Positions 21,986 through 33,149 of a stretch of 64,000 nucleotides of DNA are shown here, one piece after another. The notes under the pieces are model-generated. The model did no database searches. It had not been told where the DNA came from and saw nothing but the letters and a program-made list of their open reading frames with translations. The stretch covers positions 5,806,193-5,870,192 of the forward strand of contig OX422197.1 of assembly GCA_949130485.1 (NCBI GenBank). The letters run 5' to 3'. Every line of letters starts with the position of its first letter. Position 1 is the stretch's first letter. The position numbers and the translations under genes are program-made. Source of the stretch: Agelas oroides (taxonomy: Eukaryota; Porifera; Demospongiae; Agelasida; Agelasidae).

Positions 21986-22559
21986 TTTGTGATAGACAGT
22001 AGAACTGATAACAAGTGATGTACAGCATTAATGTTATCTACTGAGTCTTCTATCTGACTGGCTATACTATCAAACTTCTGCATATTATGTACTCTTTAAA
22101 TTTCATTCCCACTGCATGTGTCTGACTGAAAGCAAGCAATGGTGGGGTGGATATCTAAGACTATGTAGCAGCACGCTCAGACCTGAGACTCACAAGTAGA
22201 ATTGCAAACTCAATTTTTTTTACTATCCATTCTTTAGAAGCATAATCCACCCTAATTTAGTATAGCTAGTCCAGTCTTTGATCATGTTGCCTGGGAGATC
22301 TGGTAACGTGTGCTATGAGTTGCTACTATCTATGCTTAAAGCAGAGTACAAAAGCTAGCCATGCCCACTTAACAGACATTGGTGCGGTCTCTCTTGTAAT
22401 AGGACTGACCTAACAATTCAATATTCTGTAGCTTTGCACATAGTTTTGGTGCATATGCAGTAGTGGTGTAGAATGGGATGACACATTTAAGTTGCAGAAC
22501 CTGTTCCCAGTCATCAAAGTAGAGTCACAAACTGATAAATATTTCCTCCACCATCTAGA

Positions 22560-25500
22560 ATGGCCTCCAATCTGTTTGGTCAAACCAAATTGTATGAACC
22601 ATCTCCAAGATTTTCCCACTGTGCTGCTGCAGTTGCAGGAAGGTGCTTCCTCTGGGGTGGCCATGCTCAAAACGTTTCGGAGTATAGCGGAAGAAAGCTA
22701 CCATCAGCTATTGAGATCTTTGATCCTTACCTGGAAACATGGGAGAAGCATACCACAGCAGGAGTGCCACCGCCCGGACTGTATGGCAGAGGATATGCAT
22801 CTCTGTTGGACTCATTATACTGGTTTGGTGGAAAGGATTCAATTGATGGCAAGTCTTTCTACAACTCTCTTCATAGACTAGATCCCACTACACTGGAGTG
22901 GAGGGAACTGCATCCTCTGAACCAGGCTGACGGTCCAATGCGAAAATGGGGGTGTGGCATGGTCCCCTTTCTTCAAGACAAGCTGGCCATATTTGGTGGC
23001 TATGGCATTCCCAGATTTGGTGGCTATGGGATTCCTACAGGTCTTGGAGCAACGTTTACTGAAGATACTTACTCCATTGTTGCTCATGGGAATGGATGGA
23101 GCAATGAGCTCCATGTGTTTGACATTGCAAAAAGTATGTAGTTTAATTGGTGTCTGTTTTCTTGATTCTGTATAGAAGAATGCATCTTTGTATACGGAAT
23201 CCAACGTAAATTAATGCAGTTACCCTTCACATAAACTCTGTAGTGATTTCACGTTTTGCCTTGGATGTGGCTATGAAGTGTTTCGCTAGGTAGTCAACTA
23301 TCCCAAGATGTGCTGTGGAACTGTTCTATTAACCATTCACCAGCACGTTAGATGATGTGTATACTTACAGTTCATAGCTATTTACCTGTAGTGCTTTCCA
23401 GTGGGTGAACAGAGTCATGCTGGGCGACAAAGTAGTCATTCCCATGACTTTATGGCCACAAACTGAAACACTGTTGATGGGGAAATGTGCATGGTGCAGG
23501 GTAAAGGAGCCACTGCTACCATTATTTGTTTCATGAGCTGATAGCTGTGTACTTACAAACCTGCATGGTTGTTATCTAACAACCTGGCACTAGATGCTGA
23601 ACTGGGTACTTATACAAGTATGCCTTTTCAACATCCAAATGAATACCTATATCATGTGACTTTGTCTTCTGCAGGCAAGTGGTTTTCCCCTCCTGACACT
23701 GGTCCTAGACCTCCTCCCTCTAGTGCCTTTTCTTTCACTGCCATCAACAATCACCAGGCAGTGCTCTTTGGAGGGTTGCATCCGGGATATTGCAAAGTCA
23801 ATGACTGCTATTTTATTGATTTTGAATCTATGGTATGTAAAGAATAAATTTACAACACAATAGAATACATGCCACATAGAAGGAATTAGGTAGTGAGGGC
23901 GAATATATATATATGTAAAAAGCGAATTGTCATTTCAACCAGCCATTTGTTATCTAAGTTTGAGCTGAGTGAACATATTACACACATTGACGGTAAATTC
24001 TGTGAACAAATTGGTTAAGAATCCATAACTCATTACAGCAATCACATTTTCCTCCAAGCCTATAGAACAATTACCCATCCTCATCATAAGCAAGTAGTCT
24101 GGCATTTGTGATGCAGATGAATAAAATTGTTTTGGCATTATTGAAAACTTACAAATGGGCAAATGTCAGGTTTGGATGGCCAGGTGATTGCTGTAATGTG
24201 TTTTGGACTCTTAACCAATCTGTTCACAGAATTAACTGTCCATGCATGTGATATGTTCACTCACCTGAAACTCAGATAGCAAATGGCTCGTTGAAATGAA
24301 ATTTCCCTTTGATTTTAGTTTTAGCTTGTGAATCTGAACATGATGGTTACAATCACTTGCAAGCCATAACAGAACTCATCATGTATGTATACCGGAATGT
24401 ATGGTGTCACTTTCCCCAGGAGTGGACCAAACTGGAGAGCCCTGTGGAAGCCCCTTGGCCAGTGGAGAGATACGCCCATGCTACCTGCTGCCTCAACTAT
24501 GGAGAGGAGCATCCCCAGCTGTTGGTCACTGGGGGATGGAATAAGAATGAGACCATTCTAAATGATGCATGGATCCTGGATGTCAAATCTGGAAGCTGGA
24601 AGACTGTAAGTGATGATGCACATATCTGATGATTATTCAGCTGCTTGAGTCTGCAGTACCATAGCCATGTTGTATAGCTACTTGTGACTCATGCATTGCA
24701 CTGATTATCAGAAATGCTTGAAATGTTGAAAGCAATAATTAACTTCGGAAGACCTATTTGGCTACATTCCTGGCATCTTCGCCATAACCATGCAACCAAG
24801 GCAATCCTCCAAGACCAGTTGTACATGGTTTTCTAAAAGAGGAGACAGACAACCAGACTTTGAATATTTAAGGCCACCAGAAGACTTTTTGGAGGCTTTA
24901 ACGTCATGGTATATCACACCATGCATGCAACTGAAATCATGAGATGACCAAATATGGTTAAAGTAACCCAAATAAAATGCATGCATGTAGAGGGTATGTG
25001 CCCTGTAGAAAACAGGGGCTTTTCAATGTGCACCTGTCAATAACTAGGGGAATGCACAACATTGTGGGGGCGAGCCTGAGCAAGCTGATAACAAATCTAA
25101 AATGAAAGGCACTGAAGTGCCAAACCCTCGGCGCAGCAGTGCATGTGATTGTACTTGTGTGTTGACTAGAATCGATCACTGTCTCGTGAACTATAGAAGC
25201 TGTCATGCTTGCCAGATGTGTTCGGTTTTGTTCTTACCTGTGCAAAGTCTGCTCACGTGTTTCAGAAGCTCTCTTACTCGCTTTGCGGACTTTGTCTCTC
25301 TCTTTCGTCACTAATAACTCTTCCTCAGACAGTAAGGCTTTTCTACATTTCATTGCATTCTCAGGCTCCCCAACAGCAGTACACCGTGCTTTCCTTTTCT
25401 TCGATGCGAAGGCATGGCCAGTCACAAACTGACCTCTTCACGTGCACTACGGTATTACACTGTGCACATACCTTTCTCAGACGCATAGACCTATTGCACT

Positions 25501-25765
25501 CCATTGCATGCACTACGGTATTACACTGTGGGCATACCTCTCTGAACCTCTCGTAATATACTAGTAAGATGATATCATCATCGTGGGGCGAGCCTGAGCG
25601 AGCAATACAATGCTGTTTTGTCAAACCATGCATAACAGCAGGGTTTATCACTGTCTGTTGTTCCATGAGCGTGGTAAGCAAAACTTCATGTAGCCAAGCA
25701 GTATAGTTGTCACTATAGATATAGATGATCATACTGACAAATTGCAGTCATTTCTCCGGTCAAGG

Positions 25766-25806
<41 letters not shown>

Positions 25807-28800
25807 CACGTAGTCTCGCAGGCCCGACCCACTTCCGCAAAAGAAGGGAAGGGTCTGGTGAACTGCGTATACAAGCCGTGTCCCAACGGAATGCAATTAG
25901 CTGGATGACGTAACCAGATTTCAAATAATGCACTCTTGAATTACCTGTTGCGGAGTAAGCACGCTCCCTGAGAAGTATAGCCGAAGTGTTTTTACAGCTT
26001 CTGCAGTAGCGGAAAAGATGCCCTAGCTCATGTTCGCCGTTTTCAAGACTGCTATTGCTACTCAAACAGTGACGTAATGCGTCATGTGACAAAATACTGC
26101 AATCTGATTGTACCGCACTGTACAGTGCGGCGGGACACGGCTTGTATACGCTGTTCACCAGACCCTCTCCCTTCTCTAGCGGAAGTGGGTCGGGCTTGCG
26201 AGACTAGTACACACGCACGTGCGCAATGCAGTCACGCTAGTGTGGGGCTCGCTCAGGCTCGCCCCAATAATTATCACCATAGTACGAAGCTATACCGGAA
26301 AATACAATCAAAAGTTTGTTGCCGTCTGTAATGTTACGAGTGCGCAGCACGAGTAACAATGCCAACGGCAACAAACGAGTGATGTTTTTTTCCGGTATAG
26401 CTTGGTACTATGGTGATAATGATTTTATCATACGAACCTTCGATTTCATTGCACTTTCAAGACGCAGCGCATGTGACTTGTAGTACCTGATACGGATTCT
26501 CACGTGACTTGTAGTACTGATACGGATTCTCGCGTAACTTGTAGTAAAAAATACGGCTTTTTATAAACTGCGTGCAGCTGCAAGGCTTCCCCATTGACTC
26601 CTAGCGTGAGTTAGACGTATGATAAATGACAGTCACAAACGTTCGACGGAAAACACTATACCGCGTGCTCCAAGTCACGTGATCACACATTACCGCTACG
26701 TACGTGTTACGGAGAGGTATACGGAAACATTGCACGTGAAGAAAATGGCTGACTTAGTCGCCGTAAGTTATAAGTTAACGCTTCTAACTTTTGAACTAAA
26801 CAGTTTTAGAGAAAACGGCTTTTTAGTTTTACTGCATTTTCCACGCTGTAGCCACTGATACCTCTCGTTGAATGCCTAAAAGCGTGAGAAGGCAGAATAG
26901 AGAAAACGGACAGACAGACAGACACACAGGACAATGAAGAGCACTGAAGTGCTTAACCCTCGGCACTATTAATGCAGAGTCACAGGACATAGCTAAGTAG
27001 GTGAAGAAATTCATGTGGTATGATGGTACACTAGATAGCTAGCTGAGACTACACAAAGTCGTACAAGATAACAATGTCCCAGGCCAAGTTGTCCTAGTAT
27101 CCCTTTATCTTGCCCCAACAACCCCCTTCCTAATGTAGTGAGCATGTGTAGTGAGTATAGGGAATGTGTGGGACATTCCCCTCGCGGTAATCCTGGATAT
27201 GTACCATGCCTGTACATACATATTGTAGCCGCAGTATTGACCCGATGCATGTACATACATATTGCAGCAGTATTGACCATGCATGTACATACATATTGTA
27301 GCAGTATTGCCCATATATGCTTCAAACCGAACGAGGACCGATTTCGCCAAGAACGTTTCGTTCAAGAGTTATGCTGCGATTCGTTTGCCACGGCGAGCGC
27401 TAGTCGGCCATATTCTAGTCTGAGAACGAGTTCACGCGCCCTGGTCTAGTCTGGGATATGATCCCGGGAGTACTGCGGCGCGGCGCTGCACTCCCGGGAT
27501 CCCAGACCAGGGCGCGTGAACTCGTTCTCAGACTAGAATATGGCCGACTAGCGCTCGCCGTGGCAAACGAATCGCAGCATAACTCTTGAAGAAAACGTTC
27601 TTGGCGAAATCGGCTCAATTTAAACACATCCTCGTTCGGTTTGAAGCCTATCTGCGTCCAAACTTCAGAGATTTAGCCGCCAGGTGAGCCAAGCTAGTTG
27701 TAACAGACAGACAGACAGACAGACACACAGACAGACAGACAGACAAACGAAGTACTGTAACCCTCGCTGCGCATGCGCGCCGAGGGTTAACTACCGTAAG
27801 GTCCGTAACCCTCGCTGCGCATGCGCGCCGAGGGTAACAATGTTATGTCACTGGTCGTCCATGACGTAACTTAAGTGTCAAGTCAAGCATCCTTCTGCAT
27901 GCACATCCATTCACTATTAACAGGGGGTTTAAAAGCGTTTTTTTTTTAAAGTCAAATGTATACAAATCCATGCATGACCTGCTATATGCATATACACAAT
28001 CATAATGCATAACAGTGCAATAACGATTGCTTTGTAAATCTCGAATTGCCAGTTTCAAAGTGAGTGTAATAAAGAGATTTAGATGTTATGAGGCAAAAGA
28101 GAGGAAAGTGAAAAGGCTGGCAGCTTCTGGGGATTGAACCAAGGACACCATGGCTTGTGCAGCCAGTGCTCTGCCACTGAGCTACAACAACCGGACACTA
28201 CCAGCCCTTATAATTCTCTATATGTGGTACTGAATGCATCAGTTGCACACCTGGCAGCCACATACAGCCAAATGCATGGCAGAGCTCTTAAAAATAAATT
28301 GTTTGTTTTGGGTGGAATGCTGTGCCCAGTCATCTTCTGTATCCTACCTATGCAACCAGTACAAAGTGTTACTAGATTGTTGTGTTAATAGCTCCATATT
28401 TTTACAAGCCACATTTACATACTGATTTCAACAATGATTCATAATTAGTATCCACTCCTTCTCCCCAGCTAATCCTTCCTGAAGATGCACAACCGCGTGC
28501 ATTTCACACCACTACTGCCTTAAGTTTGTGGCCAGGGCGAACCCAAGTCATCATCTTTGGGGGGTGCCCTAAGTGGAAGCCTGGAAAGTTTTCTGATGCC
28601 CAATCCAAACTAGCTGACAGCACTGTGTTGGAGTTTGGTAAATAGAATACATGTGCACTTTGAACTTTTTTATAGCAGCAGCTAGAATATTGACTTCACT
28701 TTGAGGCAAGTATGGCCAAATTGAACTGTTATTTTTGAGAACATCTACACAGCTTGTATTTATCATGCCTATAGTATTAACATAACTCATAATCATTTGA

Positions 28801-31800
28801 AGACAAGACAATTCTCAACCTCTCCTGGATGCCTTTCTACCAGGGAATTCTTCGTGTGCTTACAAACAAATGGTTACAACAAAGGTGTATACTACCAGTA
28901 ATGCGAAAAAATATATAAAATTGAAGCATCATCACCAACTGTTACAGTCATTTTAGGATATGAAAGGATACAAATTACAAGTTATTTTCAAACATTCTAA
29001 CAGTTAGACTGCATCACAGTGCAGAGCTGGCCTGGAAACAGGAGCAGCGATTTTCTAGACTACAAAGTTTAATCATGTGTATGTGCATTTAACTGCTTGC
29101 ATGTATGATTCTGTTCACTCATTTCTTTTGTTGTTGTGTGAACAGGTTGTATAAAGAAAGCTGGGGGTGGGAGTGGCTGGGAGCGAGGCTAGATTGTAGT
29201 GCGATGCAATATGCCAGTGCAGTGGTTGATCCTATTGTGATAGTCATTTCTGTGATTCATGTCTAATGATATTTCATGTTCCTTGGTGTACTAAAGTGCT
29301 ATACAACTTTTACAAGAAAAGTATTGGCAATTACTGCAAGTGTGAGGTAGAAGTTACATTTGTGCTGCCCGAATGTACATGTGACTAACTAAAGTACATT
29401 GTTAGTATTGCTTCTCCTCCACATGCAGATCCTATGTTGTTACTATTCCTGCCCTCTCTCCACTTACTGCTCTCTCCCTCCTCTTCCCAGAGTCAGTTGA
29501 GTCCCCACCATGTGTTGGTAGGTCTCCCACTAAAGAATGGGTTCTGATGGGTGTGTTCAAGAACCGCCAGCTGGGGTCAGTCCAGAGAGTAAGAGGGAGG
29601 ATTTTCAACCTGCATCAGAGAGCTATGCAAGAGGCTGAGGCTCATCACCAGACGCTCCAGGAAGCTCAAGTACTGGGCCAGAGGGTTAAGGATGCTGAAG
29701 CAAGAGCTCAAGATCTTCAGACACAGCTCGAATCTTCACAGAATGCCTGCCAAGAACTTCAGCAGTCTCTCAAGGTGTTGCTCTGAACTACCCATTAGAT
29801 ACGTAGCCTCATTCCCAGTTTCTCACACCCTCACTTTTCATACTGCAAGTGATGAAGCTGGGGGTGTGAGAGGTTGGAAACGAGGTAATAATGTATTAAT
29901 TGTGGGTCTTGCCTTTTATTCTGTGCATAAGGGATAATTGCAGCTTCTCACTTCCCCAGTACATGTCGTTTATTCTAGGCATTATGGGGAAGTAAAGGAG
30001 ATTCTTGAAGTTTTTCACCACATGCCTCTGTGCCTTACTTTCCAAACCTGAGATGTCCCATTGAGTGCCACTACATGTTTGTATCCCACATATCAATGTT
30101 CATTCCATCTCATTGAGTTCCCTACTTCCCCAGCCCTTAAAGGATTCTCTTACATTTGTAGTACTCTACTGGAGTGGTATAGCATGTCAGTGAAGAATAT
30201 TATAAGGTTGCTTCCTTAGTACCATATGATTGCATGCATTCATTTTTGTTAAATCTAGAGCTTGTCCAAGATGAGTGAGAAGAAAGTGTCTGATTTTCCA
30301 AAGGTAGCTGTCCCAGTGGAGAGTGGTAAGTTATGGATGATATAGCGCTCCAGGGGTATACAGTCCATGGATAAGAATTAATGGAGTGTATCCCATATCC
30401 TGCCGCTAGGAACTCAACTGTATCGTGCCACCCTCTATTACATGAGAAAAGGAGTGAATTGGAGAGATATTCACTTTGTGATCACCCAGGAAGCACATCA
30501 CACTGAAGTAATTCAAGCCAGTCTCTGATTGTCATTTCTGTCACCTGTTTATTGTATGTATGATTGCACTTCTTCAGTATGTCAGAGAGAAGTATACTGC
30601 TGAAGGTGCCACAGTTGGGCCAAACCTGCAAGTTGAGTTTGAATCAAAGAGTATCTCACTGGAACTGCCTTCTGTGGATGTTATTCTTAACGATGGTTGG
30701 AAAATAATCCCAGTGATTCCCCCAGAGGTAAGGAAATTATCGTATTGGATTATTGGACTGTCTGACAGAACTTTGTGAATGTGTTCACACTGCATGTACA
30801 GATCACTAAGGAGGCTGTGGACAGATACAGTTTCGAGAATGGGTGGGGAATCCCCTCTTGCCAGCTAATAGCATTGTGGACTGCACAGAGCAGGCCATCA
30901 CGACTCATCCATACAGTGACCCTCAAGGGTACCAAGAAGCCTTCCTACTTCTCCATTGTACTTGACTCTGACTCCATCTCACTAGCGAGTAGAGGTGAGT
31001 TACCCATGTACCAATTGATATGGAAAGTGATTTATAACCAAAGGTGATATATTTAAACACAAAAGACTGTGCCTGAAGCTTGGTGATGTTGTGCTTACAG
31101 CTTTGTCAAGCGTTAAACTATGTGACTTTTCTCTCACCATAAATCAGCCATCATCGTAGTCTTAGGTAATGTGAGGTCAAAGATCATAATACACACACAC
31201 AACTGCAATTTGTTAAAAAAAGAGACTAGGCTTTCTGATAGTGTAATAGGTTTGGTCTTGTTGTGAATAGCTGTTTTACGTAAGGCAAGGGTCATACTTA
31301 CTATAGAGTGTGTGGTTTTACACCACTATTCATACAAATACTAGTGTAACATCTCATACACTTTGGCAGCAAGTGTGCACTAGTTTGCAAGTCACATATG
31401 ATTTATCTCACGCAAAATTGGTAATGCATCAAGACTCCAATGGTGGATATGTTGAAGGCTTCCTGAGACATTTTCACCCCAAGATATTATTGAGCTAAAA
31501 TTTACCAGATCTGGATAAGTAACATCTTTAAACAGACTATTTTGTGTTTTCTAACTACCATACCTACAGCACCCACACCAGATATGAGAGAGCTGATGGA
31601 TGCCCTCTACCACACAGTGGCAGACAAGTGGGAGCACATTGGCATCTACCTCCACCTCCCCATGCCCACCCTGAAGGTGATTGCTGGTGAGCAGCAGTGT
31701 GACCCTCACAAGTGTCTCATTAGGATGTTGGAGGCATGGCTGAAAACAGTGGACCCTCCTCCCATCTGGTCTGCCATTATTGAGGCTGTGGAGTTTTTGG

Positions 31801-31871
31801 GAGAGGAGCTGCTTGCAACACGACTCAGAGAGAAGTATGGCCATCAATTTATGAACAGTAGCTACAAATAA
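22560..31871 (+). CDS. Kelch propeller - coiled coil - death-domain protein (ten exons)
   Basis: Exons are 22560-23133, 23675-23832, 24420-24605, 28469-28637, 29491-29774, 30259-30325, 30410-30507, 30578-30727, 30802-30994 and 31570-31871. All are GT-AG and join in phase to 726 residues. Residues ~15-360 carry six Kelch GG doublets (33, 90, 146, 224, 282, 337), enough for one six-bladed propeller. Residues ~385-460 are a glutamine- and alanine-rich coiled coil (HQRAMQEAEAHHQTLQEAQ). Residues ~480-625 are a conserved-looking segment I do not recognise. Residues ~634-715 are a death domain (LMDALYHTVADKWEHIGIYL, LEAWLKTVDPPPIWSAIIEA). I know no named vertebrate protein with this order. A role as an adaptor, with the propeller as recognition module, the coiled coil oligomerising and the death domain recruiting partners, is inference. 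Intron 3 is 3.9 kb of nested MITEs. An AATAAA lies 350 bp after the stop. Confidence 0.88.
23923..24306. repeat. ~384-bp inverted repeat in intron 2 of the Kelch-death gene
   Basis: The left end (TGTCATTTCAACCAGCCATT) recurs inverted at the right end (AAATGGCTCGTTGAAATGAA). The inner parts, GAGTGAACATATTAC and ATATGTTCACTC, also pair. It is probably a MITE. Confidence 0.7.
25583..26265. mobile_element. Composite element with GGGGCGAGCCTGAGC ends
   Basis: GGGGCGAGCCTGAGCGAGC at 25585 and its inverse at about 26245-26265 bracket a (CAAG)n microsatellite (25767-25806) and the 396-bp element at 25811-26206. A third copy of the end, GGGGGCGAGCCTGAGCAAGC, lies at 25066. This indicates nested insertion within intron 3 of the Kelch-death gene. 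Confidence 0.6.
25811..26206. mobile_element. 396-bp palindromic MITE, TAGTCTCGC family
   Basis: The ends TAGTCTCGCAGGCCCGACCC and GGGTCGGGCTTGCGAGACTA are inverted. The arms continue through GGGTCTGGTGAAC and GTATACAAGCCGTGTCCC and their complements. It is a long relative of the copies at 5411 and 5475. Flanking sequence does not give a clean duplication. Confidence 0.75.
26270..26420. repeat. ~150-bp inverted repeat
   Basis: ATTATCACCATAGTACGAAG with CTATACCGGAAAA (left) pairs with TTTTCCGGTATAGC and TTGGTACTATGGTGATAATG (right), and the inner parts GTTTGTTGCCGT / ACGGCAACAAAC also pair. It directly adjoins the composite element at 25583-26265. Confidence 0.75.
27205..27315. repeat. Three tandem ~35-bp units
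   Basis: GTACATACATATTGTAGC or a close variant, followed by a CAGTATTGACC block, occurs three times. It explains the overlapping ORFs on both strands here. Confidence 0.8.
27319..27646. repeat. ~330-bp near-perfect palindrome
   Basis: The left arm (CTTCAAACCGAACGAGG onward, to CCCGGGAGT at about 27471) is repeated inverted from 27489 to 27646. The spacer of about 20 bp consists of GC-rich bases (ACTGCGGCGCGGCGCTGC). The arms include GGCGAGCGCTAGTCGGCCAT and its complement and differ by small indels. It lies in intron 3 of the Kelch-death gene and is best read as a fold-back MITE. Confidence 0.85.
27757..27836. repeat. Twin 31-bp GC-rich palindromic units
   Basis: GTAACCCTCGCTGCGCATGC followed by GCGCCGAGGGT appears twice within 80 bp, immediately after a (CAGA)n tract at 27705-27746. 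The shared ACCCTCGG core also appears singly near 25125 and 26957. Confidence 0.75.
28062..28200 (-). mobile_element. tRNA-derived SINE, copy 1
   Basis: The minus strand reads GTTGTAGCTCAGTGGCAGAG (RNA polymerase III A-box region) and TTGGTTCAATCCCCAG (B box), followed by a tail ending CATAACATCTAAATCTCTTT. Head and tail match the copies at 52673 and 52885. The anticodon loop is abnormal, so this is a tRNA-derived retroposon and not a tRNA gene. Confidence 0.75.
29803..29887. mobile_element. Short MITE in the Kelch-death gene, TAGCCTCGTTCCCAGG family
   Basis: TAGCCTCATTCCCAGTTTCT and CTCACACCCTC at the left pair with GGGTGTGAGAGGTTGGAAAC and GAGGTA at the right. It starts ~28 bp after the exon 5 donor. 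The single end at 29160-29193 (GGCTGGGAGCGAGGCTAG) belongs to the same family. Confidence 0.65.
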
Positions 31872-32223
31872 CTTTATCCATGCAGTAAGCATAGTCCTTT
31901 ACATGTACATATTATGGCAACCTTATCTCCAACTAATTGGTTCTGTATTACTGTGCTGTATTATTGTCTGTTTGGCTATTGGTCTTACAGTTGTGGTTGC
32001 ACTCCACTGATAAAAGAGGTCTGTACCCATCAAATTCTTTACAAAAGTTTATAAAGCAAGCAAAATAATTATCTCTGAGGGTATTTGCAGGGTTTCAAAT
32101 AGCTAGCATCCACATGTTGCTCACTGAGTGGATTGATCGGTGCATTTGAAGTATTCAGTACTTCCTCATGCACTTGGACAAATATTGACAAGTCTCCCAA
32201 CCAGAGACTTTCCTTCATGGTGG

Positions 32224-32229
32224 AATAAA
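32224..32229 (+). terminator. Possible polyadenylation signal of the Kelch-death gene
   Basis: An AATAAA hexamer lies 353 bp after the stop codon at 31871. It is the best candidate noticed on this strand before the dispersed repeat at 32395. Confidence 0.3.
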
Positions 32230-32394
32230 AGAAGCAGATTTTTCTCCGTGGTGGAATTTCTTGAAACAAGGCCAAAATGTTATGTAGAAAGTAGACTTTT
32301 CTCCATGGTGTAATAACTTAGCTAGGGACAAGGCTAATACTATGTATGAGTAATATCAGAACATGAATTAAAACATACGCCAAGGAATGCAATC

Positions 32395-32545
32395 AGGCTG
32401 TCCCTTTTTTTATTTATGCATTCATCGTCCTAGTCTAGACAGAGGCATATGCTCGTTGACTGCTAACAAAATTAATGGTAACATAATCAATGAGATTTTA
32501 ATGATGCCCAATCACTAATGATAGAAACATGATCAAATTTTTGTG
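32395..32545. repeat. Dispersed repeat, TAGA-GGCTGCTAAC type, copy 2
   Basis: Related over ~130 bp to 17385-17530, including CTAATGATAGAAACATG against CTAACAATAGATACAAG. The rest of 31872-33150 shows no coding or repeat feature that I can support. Confidence 0.5.
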
Positions 32546-33149
32546 TGCGTTTGCTGAAAGTATTGTATTAGAATCAGGAACCTCACTGACACAGAGCACA
32601 AATTGGTGTATAAGCCCTACAATCCTTCACTGCTTACCACCTCAGTTATCCACATGCAATATAGCATCATGGCTGTAGTATGGTTTGATAATGCATGCAG
32701 TTCATGACCCGGTATACTGTTATATATGTTAGCATGCGATTGTTGTTGTTCATGGTATGGCAGCTTAAAATGGACAAACTTCAACTGAAGGCAGAACTTC
32801 TACCCAAGATAAATTTCAAAAGCCACAGTGAACTAATGCATAGATAATAGAGCTATCCTGGCCAGTTTTACAATCAAGTGGTGTTATTAAAGTGAAGGAA
32901 CGCTAAGCTAATTTGACACAGGAATTAATATACCAGGTAATCATTTAGGTCCAGTGTCTTGCAGTAAACCAAGATATATTGTACATTAAATCTTTTGTAG
33001 TGGGAAAATGCCTGATTACTTTGTTTTCCCTTGAGTTGATATTACCTGTGAATAAGTACAATGGATAAATAAGGAGTCTTGGTTATTTGGTGGGCTGGAA
33101 GATTTATACGTGAGTGGCTTTGGTTAATCATCAGTCTGATACGTAGATT

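Larger units (their letters stand above)
17895..22559. other. Intergenic region between AIF1 and the Kelch-death gene
   Basis: No coding exon is supported. A GC-richer stretch just upstream of AIF1 (17895-18180) probably holds its promoter, with a hairpin ACACCTCTTC / GAAGAGGTGT at 18004-18030. The rest contains the tandem duplication at 19132-19245, dispersed repeats and the inverted-repeat cluster at 21290-21985. The region 20000-21290 shows nothing that I can support. Confidence 0.5.

Noticed and set aside
25234-25425. Minus-strand 63-codon basic ORF (KERDKVRKASKRASETREQT)
   Set aside because: It recalls basic N-terminal repeats of some transposon proteins, but it is too short and isolated inside a MITE cluster to be called a gene.
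28100-28195. tRNA gene on the minus strand
   Set aside because: The A and B boxes are present, but the anticodon loop lacks U33 and the acceptor stem does not close; two more copies share the same tail, so it is a SINE.
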